From assembly GCA_934169925.1 (NCBI GenBank), contig CAKPOO010000010.1, positions 1 to 57,900 on the forward strand: 57,900 nt of DNA. The letters run 5' to 3'. Made by a program: the position numbers and the translations under genes. Below, piece by piece: positions 8,816 through 17,047 of the stretch. Numbering within the stretch: the stretch's first letter is position 1; every line of letters begins with the position of its first letter. This DNA is from an uncultured Clostridia bacterium. GTDB taxonomy: Bacteria > Bacillota > Clostridia > TANB77 > CAG-465. The notes under the pieces are model-generated. The model ran no database searches. It was not told where the DNA came from and worked only from the letters and a program-made list of their open reading frames with translations.

Positions 8816-8925
8816 ACATAACACTCCTTATTAAACCAAGTTTCTTATTTACTTGATTTATTATACTATATTCTAAAAAAAATTTTTTGTTACATGGTAT
8901 TTTATTTTTTTGTCGAATTTTTGAT

Positions 8926-8954
8926 TTGAATTTATAATTATAATTTGGTATAAT
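8926..8954 (+). promoter_or_regulatory. Promoter of rlmD
   Basis: TTGAAT (8926-8931), 17 bases, TATAAT (8949-8954), 49 bases before the start codon. Confidence 0.7.
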
Positions 8955-9002
8955 TATAAATATTAATTTAAGTATATTTTTTTATACTTTGAAAGGTGAT
9001 TT

Positions 9003-10361
9003 ATGATAGAAAAAAATAAAGAATATGATTTTGATATTATTGATAATGGTATGAACTTTGAAGGTATTTCAAAAAAAGATGATAAAGTAGTTTTTATACC
9101 AGGCTCTATAACTGGGGAAAAAGTAAGAGCAAAGGTTATAAAAGATACAAAATCATATAGTATTGCAAAATTAGAAGAAATATATAAAATCAGTAAAGAT
9201 AGGGTGGAACCTTTTTGTCCAAGTTTTAAAAGATGTGGTGGATGTAGTGCTGAGCATATAGATTATCAAAAACAAATAGAGCAAAAAAGAAAATTTGTAT
9301 TATCAAATTTAATGAAAAATGGAATAAAAGACGTTAATGTTGAAAATACAATTGGTATGGGTATGCCTTATTATTATAGAAATAAGGTACAGTATCCAAT
9401 AAGAAATATAAAAGGTGAAAATGTTATTGGATTTTTCTCAAATAGATCACATGATATAGTTTCAAACAATTGTTGCTATATTCAAAATAGAGTTATTGAT
9501 ATACTTGCCAAAAATGTTTTTCAAATTTTAAATGAAAATAATTTTGTAGGATATAATGAATTGGAGAAAAAGGGTGAAATTAAACATTTATTAATAAGAA
9601 GAGGGTATCATACCTCAGAAATTATGGTGGTAATTATTGTTTCTAATGAAAATTTAGCAAAAGATAAAAGATTTGAAAAAGTTGTAAAAGAAATTACGAA
9701 TATAAATAAAGATATAAAGTCGATATTTATCAATATTAATGAAAGTGATACTAATGAAATATTAGGTAAAAATTCATTTAAATTGTATGGACAAGATTAT
9801 ATAACAGATTGTATAGGAAATTATAAATACTATATTTCTGAAAAATCATTTTTTCAAGTAAATACAATTCAAGCAGAACTTTTGTATTATACTTTAAAAG
9901 AAAATTTAGCTCTAAAAGGAAATGAAGTTTTATTCGATTTGTACGCAGGGGTTGGTTCAATAGGCATATTTTTGAGTGATAAAGTTTCAAAAATATATGG
10001 TATAGAAATAGAACCTCAAGCAGTAGAAATGGCAAATTTAAATATTAATTTAAATAATGTAAAAAACGCAGAATATGTTGCTGGTGGTGTTGAAGATAAA
10101 ATTGAAGAATTTAGCAAAAGAAATATAAAACCAGATGTAATTGTTGTTGATCCTCCAAGAAGAGGATTAGATGAAAAAAGTATAGAATATATAAAAAGAT
10201 TTAATCCTGAAAAAATTGGATATGTTAGTTGTAACAGTGCAACAATGGCAAGGGATTTAAAGCTTCTTTTAGACAAGTATGAAATTATTAATATTGTTCC
10301 GGTTGACTTATTTCCACATACAAGTCATGTGGAGTGTGTTGCGGTATTAAAACTTAAATAA
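9003..10361 (+). CDS. rlmD: 23S rRNA (uracil-C5)-methyltransferase, RlmD/RumA family
   Basis: The enzyme methylates C5 of a uridine in 23S rRNA using SAM. The 452 residues comprise an N-terminal TRAM domain (about 1-60), an iron-sulphur motif C72-x5-C78-x2-C81 with a fourth cysteine at 157 or 158, a Rossmann methyltransferase domain (LFDLYAGVGSIGIF near 312; VVDPPRRG near 380), the nucleophile C410 in YVSCNSATMARDL, and the closing SHVECVAVLKL glutamate. In Bacillota this family includes RlmCD, which modifies two positions, and other paralogues, so the exact target cannot be told from sequence. AAGGTGATTT precedes the ATG. It is monocistronic. Confidence 0.93.
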   Translation: MIEKNKEYDFDIIDNGMNFEGISKKDDKVVFIPGSITGEKVRAKVIKDTKSYSIAKLEEIYKISKDRVEPFCPSFKRCGGCSAEHIDYQKQIEQKRKFVLSNLMKNGIKDVNVENTIGMGMPYYYRNKVQYPIRNIKGENVIGFFSNRSHDIVSNNCCYIQNRVIDILAKNVFQILNENNFVGYNELEKKGEIKHLLIRRGYHTSEIMVVIIVSNENLAKDKRFEKVVKEITNINKDIKSIFININESDTNEILGKNSFKLYGQDYITDCIGNYKYYISEKSFFQVNTIQAELLYYTLKENLALKGNEVLFDLYAGVGSIGIFLSDKVSKIYGIEIEPQAVEMANLNINLNNVKNAEYVAGGVEDKIEEFSKRNIKPDVIVVDPPRRGLDEKSIEYIKRFNPEKIGYVSCNSATMARDLKLLLDKYEIINIVPVDLFPHTSHVECVAVLKLK

Positions 10362-10480
10362 ATCCAAAAAATGTCAACGATTTGTCAAGAAAAAATAAGA
10401 ATGTTTGGTAATAAAACTTAAAATATAAAGTATATAACAATTTAATTTGTTATAAGAATAAAAAGAAATAGAGATAGATA

Positions 10481-10571
10481 ATTAAAGCAGTTATTTGATT
10501 TTAAGTAACTGCTAATTTTTATAAAAGCATAAGAACAAATGTTTGACAATAACAGTGAAATGTTATATAAT
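10481..10571 (+). repeat. Terminator-promoter cassette, copy A
   Basis: About 90 bases: a hairpin with arms AGCAGTTA (10486-10493) and TAACTGCT (10506-10513) followed by AATTTTTAT, then a promoter. A diverged copy lies about 1.03 kb downstream (11509-11593), in the same order, on the other side of the BRO-like gene. This copy ends transcription from upstream and restarts it for the BRO-like gene. Confidence 0.8.
10543..10571 (+). promoter_or_regulatory. Promoter of the BRO-like gene
   Basis: Exact TTGACA (10543-10548), 17 bases, exact TATAAT (10566-10571), 29 bases before the start codon: one of the strongest promoters in the window. Confidence 0.85.
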
Positions 10572-10599
10572 ATCAAAAAATAAATAAGGAAGTGGTATT

Positions 10600-11442
10600 A
10601 TGCAAGAAAATAAATTGGCTTTATTTGAAGAAAAAGAAATAAGAAGAAAATGGTACAACGAAGATTGGTATTTTTCAGTAGAAGATGTTGTTCAAATCTT
10701 AACAGACTCTGTAGATGTAAAACAATACATAAAAAAGTTGAAAGCTAGAGATGAAGAATTAAATAATAACTGGGGTACAATTTGTACCCTAGTTGAAATG
10801 AAAGCTAAAGATGGAAAAATAAGAAAGATAAGAACATCAAATACAAAAGGAATATTAAGAATTATACAATCTATACCTTCACCAAAAGCAGAACCATTTA
10901 AATTGTGGTTAGCACAAGTAGGAAGTGAAAGACTGGATGAAATTGTAAATCCAGAACTTGCTATTAATAGAGCAAAGGAAATTTATATAAGAAAAGGCTA
11001 TGAAGATACGTGGATTGCACAAAGATTAAAATCAATAGATAGTAGAAAGGAACTTACTGATACTTGGAAAGAAAGAGGAGCTAAAGATAGAGATTATGCA
11101 ATACTAACAGATGAAATATATAAAGGTACATTTAATATGAATACTATTCAATATAAAGAATTAAAAGGAATTAATAAAACGAAGAGAAATTTAAGGGATA
11201 GTATGGGAAAATTAGAACTTGCGATAACAAATTTAACAGAAGTTACTGCAAATGAAATACATAATACTAATAATAGCTTTGGATTAGAAGAATTAAAATA
11301 TGATGTGCAAGAAGCCGGAAAAATAACTGGTAAAGCTAGAAGAGATATTGAAGGAAAAATTGGTAAAAAAGTTGTAGAAAAAACAAATTATAAAGAATTA
11401 ACAAAAAAGGATATAAAAAAATTAACTAATAATAGAGAATAA
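10600..11442 (+). CDS. BRO-N / DinD-like phage-type antirepressor protein
   Basis: The 280-residue protein starts with a BRO-N-like DNA-binding domain (about 1-110: WYFSVEDVVQILTDS, then an AxxW/xLAQVGSERLDE block) and continues into a DinD-like helical domain (about 115-280: GYEDTWIAQRLKSIDSRKEL, then KERGAKDRDYAILTDEIY). Such proteins occur as phage antirepressors or as DNA-damage-inducible proteins on chromosomes. AAGGAAGTGG precedes the ATG. It has its own consensus promoter, sits alone, and is bracketed by two copies of a terminator-promoter cassette, which points to acquisition as an independent unit. Family call good; function inferred from relatives. Confidence 0.85.
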   Translation: MQENKLALFEEKEIRRKWYNEDWYFSVEDVVQILTDSVDVKQYIKKLKARDEELNNNWGTICTLVEMKAKDGKIRKIRTSNTKGILRIIQSIPSPKAEPFKLWLAQVGSERLDEIVNPELAINRAKEIYIRKGYEDTWIAQRLKSIDSRKELTDTWKERGAKDRDYAILTDEIYKGTFNMNTIQYKELKGINKTKRNLRDSMGKLELAITNLTEVTANEIHNTNNSFGLEELKYDVQEAGKITGKARRDIEGKIGKKVVEKTNYKELTKKDIKKLTNNRE

Positions 11443-11475
11443 AAGTTTAAAATCAAAGATGTAGAAGGAGTTTTA

Positions 11476-11532
11476 ATGCAAAATTTAATATATGGAAAAA
11501 TATATATAATTAAGGCAGTTATAAAAAAATAA
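11476..11532 (+). other. Possible 18-codon ORF or gene remnant
   Basis: GAAGGAG precedes an ATG for the 18-residue frame MQNLIYGKIYIIKAVIKK, whose last codons run into the hairpin of cassette copy B. With a good ribosome binding site but almost no length, it is either a vestige of a deleted gene whose start survived or a chance frame. Confidence 0.3.
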
Positions 11533-11593
11533 CTGCTAATTTTTATAATTCATGGAGCAAACGTTTGATAATAAAAGTGAATTGTTATATAAT
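11509..11593 (+). repeat. Terminator-promoter cassette, copy B
   Basis: Second copy of the element at 10481-10571: hairpin arms GCAGTTA (11515-11521) and TAACTGC (11530-11536), shared CTAATTTTTATAA, shared GTTTGAtAATAA and TTGTTATATAATG. Differences are scattered substitutions and a shorter loop, so the copies are diverged rather than recent. Confidence 0.8.
11565..11593 (+). promoter_or_regulatory. Promoter in cassette copy B
   Basis: TTGATA (11565-11570), 17 bases, TATAAT (11588-11593). No intact long gene starts directly after it; the next frames are a truncated acetyltransferase and a 72-residue membrane protein. The stretch between the BRO-like stop and 11760 holds only these remnants. 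Confidence 0.75.
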
Positions 11594-11669
11594 GAAAAAA
11601 ATTAAAATTGTAAAGGATGTTTATAATTATTGAATATTTTTCTTTAAAAATTTGAGTTAGGAGAAATTT

Positions 11670-11783
11670 ATGGTTAAAATAGCAGAATATGAAGATATAG
11701 AAGAAATATCAAAATTAAGAATAATGCAACAAATTTTATATTTTTTCAGGAGGTATGTTTATGAAAAAGGAAAATATTTATAA
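11670..11783 (+). pseudogene. Truncated GNAT acetyltransferase N-terminus
   Basis: After TTAGGAG an ATG opens 37 codons beginning MVKIAEYEDIEEISKLR, the typical first strand and helix of GNAT N-acetyltransferases. After about residue 20 the homology-like pattern stops and the frame runs into the ribosome binding site and start of the next gene. The rest of the acetyltransferase is missing, so this looks like a deletion scar. The call rests on the short N-terminal pattern only. Confidence 0.5.
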
Positions 11784-11979
11784 ATTTTTATATATAGTGA
11801 GTATCATTTTTATTATTGGTTTTATCATTATAATAGGTGTAGATTATTTTAAATATGATAATCTAAATAATTCAGCACCATTTTATACTTTTATAATTAT
11901 GAGGATTATTGAATTTATAATACCAAGTATTTTAGTGTTTATTATAGGGAAAATAATTAAAAATAAATATTCAAAATAA
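11761..11979 (+). CDS. Small membrane protein, 72 aa
   Basis: Two hydrophobic helices (about 8-27 and 43-65) joined by a polar loop with DYFKYDNLNNSAP and ending in a basic tail. No family recognised. The ATG at 11761 was chosen because AGGAGG ends seven bases before it; an in-frame ATG at 11755 abuts the site and is too close. It is followed 22 bases later by the metallophosphoesterase gene, and may share a transcript from the promoter in cassette B. Confidence 0.65.
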   Translation: MKKENIYKFLYIVSIIFIIGFIIIIGVDYFKYDNLNNSAPFYTFIIMRIIEFIIPSILVFIIGKIIKNKYSK

Positions 11980-12001
11980 TAAATCTTTTTGGAGGGAAAA
12001 T

Positions 12002-12838
12002 ATGAAAATTGCAATTATTTCAGATATACATGGAAATTTAGAAGCATTAAAATCTACTTTACGAGATATTAAAAAAAGAAATGTAGATAAAATTATATGT
12101 TTAGGTGACACAATAGCAAAAGGAGTACATCCTAAAGAGTGCTTAAAATTAGTAAGAGAAAATTGTGAAATTGTAATACAAGGAAATACTGATAAATACT
12201 TCTCTATGGAACATGCAAATATAAAAGAATTACCAGAAGAAGAACAAAAAAGAATAAAATGGAATCAATCATTAATAACTGATGAAGATAGAAAATATTT
12301 ATTAAGTTTACCATTTTGTTATGAGTTTTATATGAGTGGAAGTTTAGTAAGATTATTTCATGCAACTCCTATAGCTAATGATAAACCAGTATTAAATATT
12401 AGTGATATCCAAACAAAATATCAAATGTTTTTACCAAGTAAAAATACTTGTGCAGAAAAGATAGCAGATGTTGTTATATATGGACATATTCATCATCCAT
12501 ATATGGATAAAATATATAACAAAACTTTGATAAATGTTGGGAGTGTTGGTAATTCTTTTGATGTAATAAGAAATGATGAAAAAGATAGTAGTGTTTTAGA
12601 AACAACTAAGAGTAATTATTTAATTATAGAAGGTGAATATGGATCAAAAGAATATACCTCTGATATTTCATTTCAATTTGTAAAAGTGCCATATAATATA
12701 GAAAAAGAACTTGAAGATGAAAATTTAAATATAGAAAAAGATAATTATTATTTTGAATTAACACAAGGTAAGTATAGAAATATGGCAAAGATTAATGAAA
12801 ATTTTAGAAGAATTGGAATAGATGTAGATAAAATATAA
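12002..12838 (+). CDS. Metallophosphoesterase family protein
   Basis: Calcineurin-like phosphoesterase of 278 residues. The dinuclear-metal motifs are all visible: DIH (D8, H10), GD (D36), GNTD (near 61-64), HATP (near 119) and GHIHHP (near 161), the set for cyclic nucleotide, phospholipid or protein phosphatases of the YfcE/PrpE type. There is no signal peptide, so it acts in the cytoplasm. The C-terminal 60 residues are an extra acidic helical region. GGAGG lies six bases before the ATG. The substrate cannot be named. Confidence 0.85.
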   Translation: MKIAIISDIHGNLEALKSTLRDIKKRNVDKIICLGDTIAKGVHPKECLKLVRENCEIVIQGNTDKYFSMEHANIKELPEEEQKRIKWNQSLITDEDRKYLLSLPFCYEFYMSGSLVRLFHATPIANDKPVLNISDIQTKYQMFLPSKNTCAEKIADVVIYGHIHHPYMDKIYNKTLINVGSVGNSFDVIRNDEKDSSVLETTKSNYLIIEGEYGSKEYTSDISFQFVKVPYNIEKELEDENLNIEKDNYYFELTQGKYRNMAKINENFRRIGIDVDKI

Positions 12839-12872
12839 ATGATTTAAAAATTGTTAAGTTTGGGATAAAAGT

Positions 12873-13715
12873 ATGATTAAATGGATTAAAGAAAATAAAA
12901 TTGTGATAATAATGATGTTAATATTTGAGGTTGTGGCAGTGTCACTTTGGCTATCAACTAAAAAAATATTCTATTTAATTAATTTTAATTATATAGGAAT
13001 ATGCATTTCAATTGGTGTTTATTTAATGTCACATAAAGTAAAATATGCAAGAAACTTTGTACAATTTGCAGTTGGTATGTACATGCTTATATATCTTGGA
13101 ATTATATGTAGAGAAAATATGCAAATTGAAGGATTTTGGTATTATTTATTTTTAGGAGTATTTGAAGCTGCAACCATACATTATTTTGTTGCTAAGATTT
13201 GTGGACCTTTATTTTTTGGAAGAGGTTGGTGTGGATATGCTTGTTGGACAGGAATGGTACTTGATTTACTTCCATATAAAATACCAAAATATGATAGAAA
13301 AAAGATAGGATTTTTAAGATATATTATGTTTTTATTATCACTTTCTTTTGTAGCAGCTTTATTTATTTTTAAAGTTTCTAATATGGAAAATATAATGTTT
13401 ATCTCATTTATAGTGGGAAATATAGTATATTACTTTTTAGGAATTATACTTGCTTTTATATTAAAAGATAATAGAGCTTTTTGCAAATATATATGCCCAA
13501 TAACTATTTTTTTGAAGCCAGCTAGTTACTTTTCATATTTAAGAGTAAAATGTGATCATGAAAAATGTGTTAATTGTAAAAAGTGTGTAAAAAGTTGTCC
13601 AATGAATGTTGATATGCTAGATGATTCAAGAAAAAGAAAAAATGGAACTGAATGTATATTATGTGGCAATTGTACTAATATATGCAAAAAGGGTGCATTA
13701 GACATAAAGCACTAG
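12873..13715 (+). CDS. NapH/MauN-type 4Fe-4S membrane protein
   Basis: The 280-residue protein has about five to six membrane helices and two kinds of cysteine motif. In the membrane region are GRGWCGYACWTG and FCKYICPI, typical of NapH/NosR/RdxA-type electron carriers. At the C-terminus is a two-cluster ferredoxin domain, CVNCKKCVKSCPM and CILCGNCTNICKKGA. It probably passes electrons across or along the membrane, with a partner not encoded nearby. The ATG lies 34 bases after the phosphoesterase stop; the ribosome binding site (GTTTGGGAT) is weaker than elsewhere. Family call good; partner unknown. Confidence 0.85.
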   Translation: MIKWIKENKIVIIMMLIFEVVAVSLWLSTKKIFYLINFNYIGICISIGVYLMSHKVKYARNFVQFAVGMYMLIYLGIICRENMQIEGFWYYLFLGVFEAATIHYFVAKICGPLFFGRGWCGYACWTGMVLDLLPYKIPKYDRKKIGFLRYIMFLLSLSFVAALFIFKVSNMENIMFISFIVGNIVYYFLGIILAFILKDNRAFCKYICPITIFLKPASYFSYLRVKCDHEKCVNCKKCVKSCPMNVDMLDDSRKRKNGTECILCGNCTNICKKGALDIKH

Positions 13716-13726
13716 AGGTAGAAAAA

Positions 13727-14512
13727 ATGAATTATATTAAAAAGATAGATAAATTTATAAAAAAAGTAGAAGAAAAAGAAAATATAAATGTACTTGTAAA
13801 AGATTTAACATATGATACAAATATTTATAACTATAATGAAAATGATATCTACGTTTCTGCTAGTACTATAAAATTACCTATAATGCTTGCAATACTTGAT
13901 TATGTACATAAGAATAATATTAGTTTAGGAACTTATATAAAAATAGATAAAACTGATATAACAGAAGATAATAAATGCTTTAACAAGGGAAGATATCAGT
14001 ATAGTATTATAGAGCTTATAATATGGATGATTACTATATCAGATAATTCGGCCACTAATGTATTAATTAAATATTTAGGTTTTGAAAATATAAATAAATA
14101 TTTTAAAAAGATAAGATTAGAAGATACTAAACTTGAAAGATATATGCTTGATGAAGATGCTATAAAAAATGGAAAAAATAATTATACTTCACTTGTTGAT
14201 ATGTATAAATGCTTTGAATATTTAGTAAAAGAAGAGATTTTAACAGAGAGTATGTGCAGGCTTGCTTTAAGTATATTGTACAAGCAAAAAAGAAACAATC
14301 AAATTAATAGATATATTAAAAACGTTAAATTTGCACATAAAACAGGTTCAATTGATTATTTAAATAGTGATGTTGGAATTTTTTCTTTAAATGATAAAAT
14401 ATATTTTATTGGAATCTCAATATATAATTGTCCTAGAAAAAATGCAGATAGGAAAAGTGTAGGAAAATTATCTAAAATGATTTACAAAAATATCAAAGAA
14501 AATAATTTATAG
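13727..14512 (+). CDS. Class A beta-lactamase-fold serine hydrolase, no signal peptide
   Basis: The 261-residue protein carries the three active-site motifs of serine beta-lactamases and D,D-peptidases: STIK (S46-K49), SDN (105-107) and KTG (205-207), in the right order and spacing for the class A fold. The N-terminus (MNYIKKIDKFIKKVEEKEN) is a charged helix with no signal peptide or lipobox, so as annotated it would stay in the cytoplasm, which is unusual. A clear ExxLN omega-loop glutamate is not seen; LERYMLDED may replace it. The ATG at 13727, after AGAGGTAG, is preferred over one inside the preceding gene. Resistance activity should not be assumed. Confidence 0.8.
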   Translation: MNYIKKIDKFIKKVEEKENINVLVKDLTYDTNIYNYNENDIYVSASTIKLPIMLAILDYVHKNNISLGTYIKIDKTDITEDNKCFNKGRYQYSIIELIIWMITISDNSATNVLIKYLGFENINKYFKKIRLEDTKLERYMLDEDAIKNGKNNYTSLVDMYKCFEYLVKEEILTESMCRLALSILYKQKRNNQINRYIKNVKFAHKTGSIDYLNSDVGIFSLNDKIYFIGISIYNCPRKNADRKSVGKLSKMIYKNIKENNL

Positions 14513-14581
14513 AATAATACAATTTTAAATAATAAATTATGTAGAAAGTGAAGAAAATAAAATTAAAGGAGATGGTATATA

Positions 14582-16087
14582 ATGTTTAATGCAATAAAGA
14601 GAGCTTTTATTGTTTTAATAGGACTTATATTACAAATTGGCTTTGCAGTTGTAATAAGGCTATATTTTTATGAAAACATAGGCATTATTACCTTATTCTA
14701 TAGTATATTTAGTATACTTATAGTTCTTCAAATTTTAAAAGATAGTGTTAGACTTTCAAATGATTTACCTTGGATTATATTAATTTTAGTATTTCCAATC
14801 TTTGGTACAATATTATTAATTACAATAGGAAAAAATTATTCAAAAAGTAAGTTATTAAGAAAAATTTTTGAATATGAAAATAAGTATAAGAAGAATATGA
14901 TTCAAGATGAAAATATAAAAGAAGAAATAAAAAATAATGAATTAGATAATTTATTATACATTGTAAATGGAGCAAAATTTCCAGTAACCAAGAATAATAA
15001 AATAACTTATTATGACTTTGGAGAAAAATTTTATCCTGAATTATTAAAAGAATTAAAAAAAGCAGAAAAATATATTTTTATGGAATATTTTATTATAAAT
15101 AAAGGAAAAATGTGGGATGGAATTTTAGAAATTTTAAAAGAAAAAGTAAAAGCTGGAGTTGAAGTTAGAATCATATATGATGATATGGGAAGTTTAGCTT
15201 TACTTTCTACAAAATTTCCAAAAGAACTTGCAAAGTATGGAATAAAATGTATATCATTTAATAAATTAACTCCTTTTAAAGGTATGTTTATGAATAATAG
15301 AGATCATCGTAAAATGACAATTATTGATGGAAAAGTTGCATTTTCGGGTGGACTTAATATCAGTGATGAATATATAAATATAAATAGTCCTTATGGTATT
15401 TGGAAAGATAATGCTGTAAAAATAGAAGGAGAAGCTGTTTGGAATTTAACTGTTATGTTTTTAACATTATGGAATGCAAATACAAGTGAAGATTTTGATA
15501 TAACAAAGTTTAGATTTGATTTTAAAAGTATTAAAGAAAACAAAGGATTTCTCGTACCATACGGAGTTTCACCACTTCATAAAGATTTAATAGGTGAAGA
15601 TGTGTATATAAATATGATAAATAGTGCAAAAGATTATTTATATATAATGACTCCTTATCTTGTAATTGATACAGATATGGTTAATTCATTATGTAGGGCT
15701 GCAAAAAGAGGAGTAGACGTTAGAATTATAGTACCTGGAATACCTGATAAAAAAATTGTATATACACAAACAACATCTTTTTTTAAAATTTTATATTATA
15801 ATGGTGTAAAAATATATAAATATACAAAAGGTTTTGTACATGCAAAAGTATTTTTATCAGATGATATAAGAAGTGTTGTTGGAACAATAAACTTGGATTA
15901 TAGAAGTTTGTATCTTCATTTTGAAAATGGTATTTATATGGAAAATGTTGATGAAATAAAAAATATAAAAGAAGATTTTAACAAAACTTTTAATGAATCT
16001 TGTTTATTAAATGAAAAAGATGTAAAAGTTGGATTTTTTAAAAATTTATGGCAAGCTATATTAAGACTTGTTGCACCTATGTTTTAA
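14582..16087 (+). CDS. cls: Cardiolipin synthase
   Basis: This membrane enzyme joins two phosphatidylglycerol molecules into cardiolipin. The 501 residues show two N-terminal membrane helices (about 7-28 and 35-55, followed by the PLDc_N-type stretch LPWIILILVFPIFGT) and two phospholipase D HKD motifs: HRKMTIIDGKVAFSGG from H242 and HAKVFLSDD from H420, each followed by the usual Gly-Asn/Asp region. The length matches bacterial Cls. AAAGGAGATGG precedes the ATG. The next gene starts 12 bases on, so these form a run of same-strand genes. Confidence 0.95.
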   Translation: MFNAIKRAFIVLIGLILQIGFAVVIRLYFYENIGIITLFYSIFSILIVLQILKDSVRLSNDLPWIILILVFPIFGTILLITIGKNYSKSKLLRKIFEYENKYKKNMIQDENIKEEIKNNELDNLLYIVNGAKFPVTKNNKITYYDFGEKFYPELLKELKKAEKYIFMEYFIINKGKMWDGILEILKEKVKAGVEVRIIYDDMGSLALLSTKFPKELAKYGIKCISFNKLTPFKGMFMNNRDHRKMTIIDGKVAFSGGLNISDEYININSPYGIWKDNAVKIEGEAVWNLTVMFLTLWNANTSEDFDITKFRFDFKSIKENKGFLVPYGVSPLHKDLIGEDVYINMINSAKDYLYIMTPYLVIDTDMVNSLCRAAKRGVDVRIIVPGIPDKKIVYTQTTSFFKILYYNGVKIYKYTKGFVHAKVFLSDDIRSVVGTINLDYRSLYLHFENGIYMENVDEIKNIKEDFNKTFNESCLLNEKDVKVGFFKNLWQAILRLVAPMF

Positions 16088-16099
16088 TAAGGAGTTTTT

Positions 16100-16585
16100 A
16101 TGAAAGTTATTTTTTTAGATGTAGATGGAGTTTTAAATTCAGATGAATATTTTGAAAAAACAAAAGGTTTAAATTTACAAGAAATTTATCAAGATATAGA
16201 TGTTGAAAAAATTAAATTACTAAAAAAGGCAGTAGATGAAACTGGAGCAAAAGTTGTTCTTACCTCATCATGGAGATATACTAAAAATGCAATTAAATTA
16301 AAAGAATTGTTAAAAGAGTATGAAATTTTTGTAGATGCAACACCTTTTATTGAAAATAAAAGGGGATTAGAAATAAAAAAATGGTTACTTGATAATCAAA
16401 ATGTAGATGATTTTGTAATATTAGATGATGAGATTTTTGATTCGTTTGATGAGGATTTATTAGAAAAATTAATAAAAATTTCTGATGGTAATGGATATAA
16501 TTTTGGTGAAGGATTATTAGAAAAAGACATAGATGAGATCTTAGAAAGATTTGGTAGAAAAAGAGATTTTGAAATGGAAAGATAA
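16100..16585 (+). CDS. HAD-like phosphatase domain protein, 161 aa
   Basis: The first motif FLDVDGVLNSDE (D7 and D9) and the following TSSWR motif are those of the small HAD family found in Swiss Army Knife RNA-repair proteins and related stand-alone phosphatases. The C-terminal ILDDEIFDSF supplies the late acidic pair. No cap domain and no membrane segment. AAGGAG before the ATG sets the start; the gene follows cls by 12 bases. It probably hydrolyses a phosphate ester, but substrate and any RNA link are inferred from the family. Confidence 0.8.
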   Translation: MKVIFLDVDGVLNSDEYFEKTKGLNLQEIYQDIDVEKIKLLKKAVDETGAKVVLTSSWRYTKNAIKLKELLKEYEIFVDATPFIENKRGLEIKKWLLDNQNVDDFVILDDEIFDSFDEDLLEKLIKISDGNGYNFGEGLLEKDIDEILERFGRKRDFEMER

Positions 16586-16606
16586 ATATATACAGGAGGT
16601 GTTTTT

Positions 16607-16921
16607 TTGAAAGTTATAACTTTATGTGGAAGTTTAAAGTTTAAAAAAGAAATGATGGAAATAGCAGAAAAAATGGCACTTAAAGGAAATTGTATTATTA
16701 CACCAGTATATCCAACTTGTGATAATTTTAAAAGAACAGAAAAACAATTAGAATATTTGAAAAATGCTCATTATAAAAAAATAGAACTTTCAGATGCTAT
16801 ATTAGTTGTAAATGTTGATGGATATATTGGGGATAGTACAAATTTAGAAATAGAATATGCAAAAAGATTAAATAAAGAAATCATTTATTATACTGATTTA
16901 GTGAGTGATAAAAATATTTAG
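16607..16921 (+). CDS. Nucleoside 2-deoxyribosyltransferase-like protein
   Basis: The 104-residue protein opens with TLCGSLKFKKEM and continues to a conserved DAILVVNVDGYIGDST and LEIEYAKRLNK, the pattern of the small Rossmann-like nucleoside 2-deoxyribosyltransferase/DUF4406 group, in which Gly-Ser binds the sugar and the aspartates act in catalysis. The start is a TTG seven bases after AGGAGG; no ATG is available near. It is the last gene of the run starting at cls, ended by a terminator. Whether it acts on deoxynucleosides or on another N-glycoside is not certain. Confidence 0.75.
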   Translation: MKVITLCGSLKFKKEMMEIAEKMALKGNCIITPVYPTCDNFKRTEKQLEYLKNAHYKKIELSDAILVVNVDGYIGDSTNLEIEYAKRLNKEIIYYTDLVSDKNI

Positions 16922-16969
16922 TTTAAAGTGTTAAAATGACAAAAAAATAAAAAATATATATTTTTTTTG

Positions 16970-16998
16970 AAAAAGGAATTAAAATATTCCTTTTTTTT
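16970..16998 (+). terminator. Terminator
   Basis: Stem AAAAAGGAAT/ATTCCTTTTT with six-base loop and a further T-run. It overlaps an in-frame ATG (16967) of the next gene, which argues against that start. Confidence 0.85.
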
Positions 16999-17047
16999 AT
17001 TTTTTATGATAATATTTACTAAAGTGTATTTTTGTTGTGAGGTTTCT

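Noticed and set aside
13682..13726. Upstream ATG for the beta-lactamase-like gene
   Set aside because: It lies inside the ferredoxin gene and would encode MQKGCIRHKA out of frame of that gene; ATG 13727 has a ribosome binding site.
16967..17047. Upstream start for the DUF975/CmpB protein
   Set aside because: The ATG lies within the terminator hairpin of the previous transcript; the extra residues do not match the family.
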